Below, piece after piece: positions 57,602 through 64,000 of a stretch of DNA of 64,000 bases (within the stretch, counting starts at the first letter, position 1; every line of letters begins with the position of its first letter). The notes beneath the pieces are model-generated. The model did no database searches. It was not told where the DNA came from and saw nothing but the letters and a program-made list of their open reading frames with translations. The stretch comes from Gaiellasilicea sp963730405 (GTDB taxonomy: Bacteria > Actinomycetota > Thermoleophilia > Gaiellales > Gaiellaceae), in contig CAVSRW010000001.1 in the NCBI GenBank assembly GCA_963730405.1, positions 310,001 through 374,000 on the forward strand, in the 5' to 3' direction. A program made the position numbers and the translations under genes.

Positions 57602-59026
57602 GTGGACGCTCCGGCCCGGCACCTGCGGCTCCTGACCGAGACGATCGCTGCGGTCAACTCGACGCTCGACCTCGAGGAGGTGCTCGCGCTCGTCGCGAGC
57701 AAGGTCGCCGAGGCGCTCGACGCCGACGCCTGCTTCGTCTACCTCTACGACGAACGCGCGGACGAGCTCGTGCTCCGCGCCACCCACGGGACGAGCGTCG
57801 AGGAGATGACCCGGCGGCCGCGCCTTCGTCCCGGCGAGGGGATCACGGGGACCGCCGCGGCCGAGCGCGCGCCGATCGCGATCGCGGCGCGGGCCCATCT
57901 CGACCCGCGCTTCAAGCTCTTCCCCAACCTGCCCGAGGACGAGTACGAGTCGATCCTCGCCGTCCCGATCCTCGCCCGCAAGGAGCTCGAAGGGGCGCTC
58001 AACGTCCGTACGCGCGAGCCGCGCGAGCACAGCGAGGCCGAGATCGACCTCCTCGTCGCGATCGCGTCGCAGGTGGCGCAGTCGATCCAGCACGCCCGGC
58101 TCTACGCCGACGCGCAGCGGCGCGTGCACGAGCTCGAGGCGCTCGCGAGCATCTCGGAGGCGGTCTCCGAGTCGCTCTACCTCGAGGAGTCGCTCGAGGC
58201 GATCGTGAAGACGACCATCGCCGCCGTCGACGCGTCCGGCGCCGCCCTTGTGCTCGCCGACGGCGAGATCGCCTGGCCGGAGGGACGGGCGGGAGCGTTC
58301 AACGTCCGCCTCCCGCTGCGCTGGAAGCGCCGCCAGATCGGCGAGCTCGTGTGCGACCGCGACACGCCGTTCTCGGACGAGGACCGGCAGCTGCTGGAGG
58401 CGATCGCCCACCACGCCGCGGTCGCGCTCGAGCACGGGCGGGCGGTCATGCGCGGCGTCGTCGCCCAGGAGATCCACCACCGGGTCAAGAACAACCTCCA
58501 GACCGTCGCGTCGCTGCTGCGCCTGCAGGCGCGTGCGCCCGAGGTCGACCCGCGGCGCGCCCTGACGGACTCCGTCAACCGGATCCTCGCGATCGCGGCC
58601 GTGCACGAGGTGCTGACCGAGCACCGCGAGGACGACGTCGACCTCGCCGAGCTGATCGAGCGGCTGCGCGCGATGCTGGTGCAGGGGCTCGTCGCGGGGA
58701 AGGCGGTCGAAGCCGAGCTGGAGCAGGTCTCGCTCGCGGGCGACCGGGCGACGGCGCTCGCACTCGTCTTCAGCGAGCTGTTCCAGAACGCGCTCGAGCA
58801 CGGCGGCGGCACGATCCGGATCGAGCTCGTGCGCCGCGGCGAGGACGTCTCGCTCGCGGTCGCCGACGACGGCGCCGGCCTCAACGGCTCCGGCGACAGC
58901 ACCGGCCTCTCGATCGTCCGAGCGCTCGTCCGCGACGAGCTGCAGGGCACGCTCGAGCTGACGAACGAGCCGGGCCTCCGCGCGGAGGTGCTCTTCCGGC
59001 ATGAGCGAAGGCGGCCAGGGGCGTGA
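57602..59026 (+). CDS. GAF-HisKA_2 sensor histidine kinase, PdtaS-like
   Basis: The 474-residue soluble kinase has two GAF-like modules (about 20-165 and 180-280), a HisKA_2 dimerisation helix with EIHHRVKNNLQTVASLLRLQ and phosphoacceptor His293, and a HATPase domain (SELFQNALEHGGG N-box, VADDGAGLNG). This kinase type pairs with ANTAR regulators, as EutW-EutV and mycobacterial PdtaS-PdtaR. No transmembrane segment, so the signal is cytoplasmic. GTG 57602 follows a TAGAAT box by six bases, so the mRNA is leaderless. The stop overlaps the ANTAR gene start (GTGA). Confidence 0.9.
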   Translation: MDAPARHLRLLTETIAAVNSTLDLEEVLALVASKVAEALDADACFVYLYDERADELVLRATHGTSVEEMTRRPRLRPGEGITGTAAAERAPIAIAARAHLDPRFKLFPNLPEDEYESILAVPILARKELEGALNVRTREPREHSEAEIDLLVAIASQVAQSIQHARLYADAQRRVHELEALASISEAVSESLYLEESLEAIVKTTIAAVDASGAALVLADGEIAWPEGRAGAFNVRLPLRWKRRQIGELVCDRDTPFSDEDRQLLEAIAHHAAVALEHGRAVMRGVVAQEIHHRVKNNLQTVASLLRLQARAPEVDPRRALTDSVNRILAIAAVHEVLTEHREDDVDLAELIERLRAMLVQGLVAGKAVEAELEQVSLAGDRATALALVFSELFQNALEHGGGTIRIELVRRGEDVSLAVADDGAGLNGSGDSTGLSIVRALVRDELQGTLELTNEPGLRAEVLFRHERRRPGA

Positions 59027-59592
59027 GAATCTTGATCGCCGAGGACGAGACGATCATCCGGATGGACCTGCGGGCGCTGCTCGAGGCGGCCGGGTTCGAG
59101 ATCTGCGCCGAGGCGAAGGACGGCGAAGAGGCGGTGGAGCTGGCGCGGACCGAGGCACCCGACCTCGCCGTGCTCGACGTGAAGATGCCCCGGCTCGACG
59201 GGATCGAGGCCGCGCGGCGGATCCTCGACGAGCGGCCGATCCCGATCGTGATGGTGACCGCGTACGGCGAACGGGAGCTCGTCTCGCGCGCAGTCGAGGT
59301 CGGGGTCTTCGGCTACCTCGTGAAGCCGTTCCGCGAGACCGACCTGCTCCCGGCGATCGAGACGGCACGCGCCCGCCACGAGGAGCTGACGGCGCTCCGC
59401 GAGGAGGCCGAGTCGCTCGCCGACGCGCTCGCCGCGCGCAAGGCGATCGAGCGTGCGAAGGGCCTCCTGATGGCGAAGGAGGGGCTCTCCGAGCAGGACG
59501 CCTTCGCGCGGCTGCGCAAGGCGAGCCAGGTCTCCGGGAAGCCGCTCAAGGTCGTGGCCGAGGCGGTCGTGGCGACCCTGGAGCCGGCGTGA
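59023..59592 (+). CDS. pdtaR: ANTAR-domain response regulator, PdtaR-like
   Basis: The 189-residue regulator has a receiver domain (acidic pair in IAEDET, phosphorylated Asp52 in VLDVKMP, Lys101 in YLVKPF), a coiled-coil linker, and an ANTAR domain (about 130-185) with AKGLLMAKEGLSEQDAF. ANTAR domains bind RNA hairpins and stop terminators forming. The sequence is very close in layout to mycobacterial PdtaR. It is co-translated with its kinase; its targets may be the leaders of glnA1 and glnA2. Confidence 0.92.
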   Translation: MRILIAEDETIIRMDLRALLEAAGFEICAEAKDGEEAVELARTEAPDLAVLDVKMPRLDGIEAARRILDERPIPIVMVTAYGERELVSRAVEVGVFGYLVKPFRETDLLPAIETARARHEELTALREEAESLADALAARKAIERAKGLLMAKEGLSEQDAFARLRKASQVSGKPLKVVAEAVVATLEPA

Positions 59593-59987
59593 GCGAGCAC
59601 CCGAACGCGACCCGCGCCCGCGAGGGCTTCGCGCGCTTCGTCCAGGGCGACCTGCCTGCGCTGCTCGATCTCTTCGCTGACGATGCCGTCTGGCATGTCC
59701 CAGGGTCGATGGCGCTCAGCGGCGCCCACCGCGGCCGCGAGGCGATCGTCGCCTTCCTGCGCCGGACGGCCGAGCTCACCGGCGGCACCTACCGCGTCGA
59801 GCTCCTCTGGACGGTTGCCGACGACGAACACCTCGTCGCCCTCTACCGCGCCCGCGGAGGGAGGCCGGACGGCCGAGAGCTCGATGTCGAGCAGGCGCTC
59901 CTCGTCGAGCTCGAGCGCGCCCGCTGGAAGGTCGTGCGCGCGCAGCCGCTCGACCAGGCCGCGTTCGACGCCTTCTGGAACGACTAG
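59589..59987 (+). CDS. NTF2-like/SnoaL-type protein
   Basis: The 132-residue protein has the cone-shaped NTF2/SnoaL fold pattern: AREGFARFVQGDLPALLDLF, DDAVWHVPG, and HRGREAIVAFL. The GTG at 59589 overlaps the ANTAR gene stop, so it is the third cistron of the two-component operon. Such folds bind small molecules or isomerise them; a ligand-binding role in the pathway is possible but unshown. Converges with the DUF4349 gene. Confidence 0.8.
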   Translation: MSEHPNATRAREGFARFVQGDLPALLDLFADDAVWHVPGSMALSGAHRGREAIVAFLRRTAELTGGTYRVELLWTVADDEHLVALYRARGGRPDGRELDVEQALLVELERARWKVVRAQPLDQAAFDAFWND

Positions 59988-61039
59988 TTCTGCTCGAGCA
60001 GCCGCGCGGTCTCGCGGCGGCGCAGGAGCCGGATCAGGAGCCAGACGAGGACGCCGAGAATGACGAACGGACCGGCGACGACGAGCACGTAGAGCAGCGC
60101 GATCGCCTCCCAGGCGAGCACGTCCTTGACGTCGTCGAGGCGGCTGCCGCCGACCGGCGTCGCCTGGATCTCCTCCGTCGTCAGCGAGACGTAGACAGTG
60201 GACGTCGCGGCCTCGGCGCGGGTGCTCTTCATCGCTTCGCGCAGGCCGGTCAGCTTCTCACGGTTCGACGTCAGCCTCGACTGGAGGACGACGCGGCTCT
60301 CATTCGACAGGGACGGGTTGCCGAGCTGCGCCAGGATCTGCGCGATCCGGCGCTGCGTCTGCTCGATCTGCGACTGCAGGCTGTCCGCCTGCTGCTGCAG
60401 GTCCTGGATCCCGTAGCGCTGGCCGACGATCGTGCCGAGCTGCGACAGCTCAGCGAGCGCGCCCTCGACCTGCGCGGTCGGGATGCGCAGCGTGATCTGG
60501 GCCGTCCCGACCCCCTGCGAGGGCGCGTCGTAGGCGAGCGACGCGACCGAGCCCCCGTGGTCGCGTGCGATCTGCTGCGCCTGCTTGGTCGCGTCCGAGA
60601 GCGCGCCGACGTCCTCGACGCGGAGACTGAGCTCAGCCTCGAAGCGCTGCAGCTGGCCCGGAGCCGGCGCGACCGTGCCGCCCGCTGCGCCGCTGTCCTT
60701 CGTGGTCGGCGCCAGCGCGCGCGTGCTCGGCGGTGACGCCTCCTCCGACTGCACCGCATCGTCCCCGAAGCTCTCGAGCGCGGTCGCGGCGGACTCGCCG
60801 GACGTCGCCTGCTCGTCGCCTTCGCGGGAAAGGCCGATCACGCCGGCGGCGAGGAGCGCGACGAGGACCGTCGCCGGCACGGCCAGCACCATGCGCCGCC
60901 ACCCCCACGTGAAGCGGAAGCGGTCGAGCAGGGGCTCGCGCGCGGGCTCCACGGCGCTCAGCGTCCGCACCCGCTCGCGCAGTGCCGAGGGCGCCTCGGG
61001 CCTCGTCGCGCGGATCTCGTTCAGCAGCGTCTCAGACAT
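59984..61039 (-). CDS. DUF4349 protein, likely partner of the ECF sigma factor
   Basis: The 351-residue protein has an N-terminal ~45-residue helical part (MSETLLNEIRATRPEAPSAL) resembling an anti-sigma N-terminus. It then has one transmembrane helix (VLAVPATVLVALLAAGVIGL), a linker, a DUF4349 domain with a long coiled coil, and a second C-terminal transmembrane helix (AIALLYVLVVAGPFVILGVLVWLLI). Its start overlaps the sigma gene end by eight bases. Position and topology suggest a membrane-bound sigma regulator; DUF4349 itself has no known function. Confidence 0.75.
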   Translation of the reverse strand: MSETLLNEIRATRPEAPSALRERVRTLSAVEPAREPLLDRFRFTWGWRRMVLAVPATVLVALLAAGVIGLSREGDEQATSGESAATALESFGDDAVQSEEASPPSTRALAPTTKDSGAAGGTVAPAPGQLQRFEAELSLRVEDVGALSDATKQAQQIARDHGGSVASLAYDAPSQGVGTAQITLRIPTAQVEGALAELSQLGTIVGQRYGIQDLQQQADSLQSQIEQTQRRIAQILAQLGNPSLSNESRVVLQSRLTSNREKLTGLREAMKSTRAEAATSTVYVSLTTEEIQATPVGGSRLDDVKDVLAWEAIALLYVLVVAGPFVILGVLVWLLIRLLRRRETARLLEQN

Positions 61040-61541
61040 GGATGCTCACCTTCTCCTCGAGCTTCTTCAGGGCTCTCGACAACCTGGTCGAGACCGCTGT
61101 GGGGCTGATCCCGAGCACGCGCGCCGCCTCGTCGTTGTCGAGCTCGAGCAGGACGCGAAGGGCGATCACCTCGCGCTCACCGGCGGAGAGCTCGCGCAGC
61201 GCCGCCTCGAGCTCCGGGGACAGGCCTTCGACGAAGCCCGTGTCCAGGCGGTCCGGCACCGCCGCGCGCTCCTCGCGCCGCCTGCGGCGCTCCTCGGCGC
61301 GGAACCAGTCGAGCGCGGTCGTGCGGGCGATCTGACAGAGCCATGTGCGGGCACTCGCGCGGGTCGGATCGAAGCGTTTCCAGAGCTTGAGCGCCTTCTC
61401 GAACGTGTCCGCGGCCAGATCCTCGGCGAGCGAGCGGTCGCGGGTGAGGTAGACGAGATAGGCGTACACGTCGTCGAGATGCTCCTCGGCCGTGGTCGCG
61501 AAGGACGCCGGCCAGGCGGGCTGCCTGCGTGGAAGCGTCAT
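61032..61541 (-). CDS. ECF-family RNA polymerase sigma factor
   Basis: Sigma region 2 is VYAYLVYLTRDRSLAEDLAA with TFEKALKLWKRFDP, and region 4 is LSAGEREVIALRVLLELDND with an HTH (AARVLGISPTAVSTRLSRAL). About 169 residues from ATG 61541; GTG 61550 is an alternative start. It directs transcription of a small regulon, presumably including its own operon. The overlapping DUF4349 membrane protein is a candidate regulator. Confidence 0.88.
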   Translation of the reverse strand: MTLPRRQPAWPASFATTAEEHLDDVYAYLVYLTRDRSLAEDLAADTFEKALKLWKRFDPTRASARTWLCQIARTTALDWFRAEERRRRREERAAVPDRLDTGFVEGLSPELEAALRELSAGEREVIALRVLLELDNDEAARVLGISPTAVSTRLSRALKKLEEKVSIHV

Positions 61542-61580
61542 CGCCTGCACACGGTTCCTACGCCGCCGGACGTCGCCGTG

Positions 61581-63419
61581 TCACATGCTCTGCGCGGCCT
61601 CGAACAGCTGCTCCCAGCGCTCGAGCAGCTCCTGCAGCTCCTCGCGGGCGGCCGTGTGGGCGGCGAGAGTCTCGGCGTTGCCCCAGTCGTCCGCCAGGCG
61701 CCGCTCCAGCTCGGCGAGCTCGAGCTCGCGGGCCTGGATCGACGCCTCCACCTGCTCCAACTCGTTCGGACGCGGCTTCTCCTGCCGGGGCTTCTCCTTC
61801 CGCACCTTCGGCGGCGGAGGCGGCGGCGCGCTCTCGTCGTCGCGGGTGCGCGCGTAGTCGGCCCAGCCGCCCGCGTAGGAGCGGAGGCGCCCGTTCTCGA
61901 CCGCGACGATCCGCTCGGCGACGGCGTCGAGCACCGCCCGGTCGTGGGAGACCAGGAGCACCGTGCCGGGGAACGCCTCCAGCGCCGCTTCCAGCGCCTC
62001 GCGGCTCTCGAGGTCGAGGTGGTTCGTCGGCTCGTCGAGGACGAGGAAGTTCGCGCCCGAGGCGACGACGAGCGCCAGCGCAAGGCGGCGCCGCTCGCCG
62101 CCCGAGAGCGCGACGACCGGCTTGTCGTGGTCGTCCCAGCCGGAGAAGAGGAAGCGGCCGAGGAGCTGCTGCGCCTGCGAGCGCTGCAGCCCGGTCGCGC
62201 CCATCGCACACTCGAGCACGCTCCCCCGCTCGTCGAGCTCGACCTCGTGCTGTGAGAAGTACGCGATCTCGACGCCGTGCCCGATCCGGCCCAGCTTGCC
62301 GCCGACGATCGCCTCCAGCAGTGTCGACTTGCCGGAGCCGTTCGGCCCGATCAGGGCGACGTGCTCGCCGCGCTCCAGCACCAGCTCGGCGTCCGCGAGC
62401 AGGTGCTTCGTCCCCGCCGCGAGGTCGAAACCCTCGGCCTCGACGACCATGCGGCCGCTCCTCACCGGCTTCAGGAACTCGAAGCCGAGCGTGCGGCGGC
62501 CGGGGCGAGGCGCCTCGACGCGCTCGGCCTCGATCCGGGCGATCTGCTTCAGCTTCGCCTGCGCCTGCCGCGACTTCGTCCCGTACCGGAACCGGGAGAC
62601 GAAGCGCTCCAGCCGCGCGATGTCCTCGGCCTGGCGCTCGGCGAACTTCGCCTGCATCGCGAGCCGCGCCGCTTTCTCCTGACGCCAGACGTGCCACTTG
62701 CCGGGGAAGAAGGTCGACTTGCCGCCCTCGAGCTCGAGCACTGCGGTGCCGACCGACTCGAGGAACCAGCGGTCGTGTGCGACGAGGATGACGGCGGCGT
62801 CGATCGTCGACAGCTCCTGCTCGAGCCACTCCATCGACTCCATGTCGAGGTGGTTCGTCGGCTCGTCCAGCAGGAGCAGGTCGGGCCCGCCCGAGAGGGC
62901 GCGCGCGAGCGAGGCGCGCGTCAGCTCGCCTCCGGAGAACGTCTCGAGGCCTCGGTCGAGGTCGGCGTCGGCGAACCCGAGCCCGCGCAGGACCGAGGTC
63001 GCGTGGTCGCGCCAGCCGTAGCCGCCGGCGTGCTCGAGCCGGGCCTGCGCCTCGCCGTAGCGCCGCAGCGTCTCGGCGGCGTGGTCGCCGTCGGCCATCG
63101 CCTCCTCGAGCCGGCGCAGCTCACGCTCGGTCTCGATCAGGTCGGCTGCGCCCGAGAGCGTGTACTCCCGGAGCGTGAAGCCGCCGAGACGCGGTGGCCG
63201 CTGGTCGTGGAGCGCGACCCGGGCGCCCTTCTCCCAGGCGAGCTCGCCGCCTGCCAGCTCGGTCTCCCCGATCAGGGCGCGCAGCAGCGTGGTCTTGCCG
63301 GCGCCGTTCGGGCCGGCCAGCGCGAGCCGGTCGCGCCGTTCGACCTTGAAGGAGACGCCGTCGAACAGCGGCTCACCGGAGAGCTCCTTCCGGAGCGCGG
63401 ATGCGATCAGGACTGCCAC
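61581..63419 (-). CDS. ABC-F family ATPase
   Basis: The 612-residue protein has two nucleotide-binding domains (GPNGAGKTT and GPNGSGKST Walker A; LSGGE signatures, the first as FSGGE; DEPTNHLD twice) and a linker with RFRYGTKSRQAQAKLKQ. A C-terminal coiled coil (LEQVEASIQARELELAELER) follows a Pro/Lys-rich stretch, as in Uup/YdiF-type ABC-F proteins. These act on ribosomes and can protect them from antibiotics or rescue stalled ones. It is distinct from the EttA gene at 15682. Confidence 0.9.
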   Translation of the reverse strand: MAVLIASALRKELSGEPLFDGVSFKVERRDRLALAGPNGAGKTTLLRALIGETELAGGELAWEKGARVALHDQRPPRLGGFTLREYTLSGAADLIETERELRRLEEAMADGDHAAETLRRYGEAQARLEHAGGYGWRDHATSVLRGLGFADADLDRGLETFSGGELTRASLARALSGGPDLLLLDEPTNHLDMESMEWLEQELSTIDAAVILVAHDRWFLESVGTAVLELEGGKSTFFPGKWHVWRQEKAARLAMQAKFAERQAEDIARLERFVSRFRYGTKSRQAQAKLKQIARIEAERVEAPRPGRRTLGFEFLKPVRSGRMVVEAEGFDLAAGTKHLLADAELVLERGEHVALIGPNGSGKSTLLEAIVGGKLGRIGHGVEIAYFSQHEVELDERGSVLECAMGATGLQRSQAQQLLGRFLFSGWDDHDKPVVALSGGERRRLALALVVASGANFLVLDEPTNHLDLESREALEAALEAFPGTVLLVSHDRAVLDAVAERIVAVENGRLRSYAGGWADYARTRDDESAPPPPPPKVRKEKPRQEKPRPNELEQVEASIQARELELAELERRLADDWGNAETLAAHTAAREELQELLERWEQLFEAAQSM

Positions 63420-63449
63420 GCGTCACAGGGTAATGACGCGTGGATGCGC

Positions 63450-64000
63450 CTACGAGACGGCCGCGGTCTCCGTGACGAGCCGCCGCGCAGCCTGCTCGAT
63501 CGCGGCTGCGTCGATCCCGGCAGCGGCGAGCAGCTCCGCCGGCTTGCCCGAGTGCGGGAGCTCGCCGACGGCGAGCTTGACGACGCGCGGCCGCTCGTCG
63601 GCGGCGGCGATCGCACCGAGGACGGCATCGCCGAGTCCGCCCTCCGGCCAGTGATCCTCGACCGTGACGATCGGCATCGTGAGCGAGCGGAGCGTCCGCT
63701 CGTCGACCGGCTTCACCGAGTAGAGGTCGATCACGCGCGCCTCGATCCCGTCCGCAGCCAGCGTCTCCGCTGCGGCGAGCGCCTCGTGGAGAGTGATCCC
63801 GGCCGCGACGATCGCGACGTCGTCGCCGTCGCGGACGATCTTGGAGCCGCCGACCGGGAACTCCTCGTCGGGGCCGTAGAGCACTTCGGTGTCGGCGCGC
63901 GTCGTGCGCAGGAAGGAGATACCGTCGATGTCGGCCATCGCCTTGACGAGCTTCGCCGTCTGGTTGCCGTCGCAGGGGTAGAGCACGGTCGAGCCCTGGA
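63450..64000 (-). CDS. tkt: Transketolase C-terminal part (5' end beyond window)
   Basis: The visible ~183 residues are the end of the pyrimidine-binding domain (LYPCDGNQTAKLVKAM, FLRTTRADTEVLYG) and the C-terminal domain (DDVAIVAAGITLHEALAAAE, VIDLYSVKPVD, VTVEDHWPEGGLGDAVL), as in transketolase and related enzymes. The start is past base 64000. It would transfer two-carbon units in the pentose-phosphate pathway, with thiamine diphosphate. Confidence 0.85.
   Translation of the reverse strand, partial: QGSTVLYPCDGNQTAKLVKAMADIDGISFLRTTRADTEVLYGPDEEFPVGGSKIVRDGDDVAIVAAGITLHEALAAAETLAADGIEARVIDLYSVKPVDERTLRSLTMPIVTVEDHWPEGGLGDAVLGAIAAADERPRVVKLAVGELPHSGKPAELLAAAGIDAAAIEQAARRLVTETAAVS

Overview
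The window is about 70% GC with short intergenic gaps and many 1-4 base gene overlaps (ATGA, GTGA). Several gene blocks are typical of Actinobacteriota: the phosphorylation and cell-wall cluster fhaA-fhaB-pstP-rodA/ftsW-pbpA-pknB, a SufS-SufU-Rieske operon, dcd, and a PdtaS/PdtaR-like ANTAR two-component pair. Many genes appear leaderless: a TANNNT box ends 5-9 bases before the start codon and no Shine-Dalgarno is visible. A deep-branching actinobacterium such as Thermoleophilia fits best, but this is inferred from gene content. I see no phage, insertion sequence, CRISPR array, rRNA or tRNA.

Layout. 1-3725: an NMT1/SsuA-type ABC importer followed by a cytochrome P450. 3722-9475: small-molecule enzymes (alpha/beta hydrolase, SDR, metallo-beta-lactamase-fold protein overlapping an animal-type heme peroxidase), a CbxX-type AAA ATPase, a YceH-like protein and a membrane peptide. 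9572-15685: FAD oxidoreductase, MFS transporter, a frame-disrupted M6 protease and two lipoproteins. 15682-21268: EttA, a MaoC-like hydratase, a methyltransferase, a LON-domain protein and the suf genes, followed by a structured RNA that I tentatively relate to the raiA motif. 21496-26615: NAD-binding protein, dcd, GH-like protein, CBS protein, pdxH and an aminotransferase. 26645-37699: three Ser/Thr kinases, ddl, PBP, RodA/FtsW, PP2C and two FHA proteins. 37799-44463: envelope and unknown proteins, HNH protein, sulfurtransferase, argGH with an ARG-box-like operator, and a SIMPL protein. 44535-56973: nitrogen assimilation (gltB, amt-glnB-glnA1, glnA2), interrupted by an ABC-2 exporter and an MFS protein. 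56971-59987: a candidate small RNA, PdtaS-like kinase, PdtaR-like ANTAR regulator and an NTF2-like protein. 59984-64000: DUF4349 protein, ECF sigma factor, a second ABC-F protein and the end of a transketolase.

The most interesting signal is in the nitrogen genes. Both glnA genes have a strong intrinsic terminator inside the 5' leader, only about 25 bases before the start codon, so neither can be expressed without read-through. In the glnA1 leader two successive hairpins with six-base loops precede the terminator, and the second uses the terminator's 5' arm. In glnA2 one such hairpin does the same. This is the architecture of ANTAR antitermination, and an ANTAR regulator with its HisKA_2 kinase lies directly downstream of glnA2. 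gltB has its own leader: a promoter, a 21-residue Arg-rich ORF ending inside a hairpin, and a hairpin that closes over the ribosome-binding site. I propose an RNA-level GS/GOGAT control circuit run by the PdtaS/PdtaR-like pair.

Caution: at least eight genes, including ftsW, glnB and sufU, carry single-base frame breaks with intact protein homology on both sides. This looks more like indel errors in the assembly than real decay, so exact protein ends should be treated with care.
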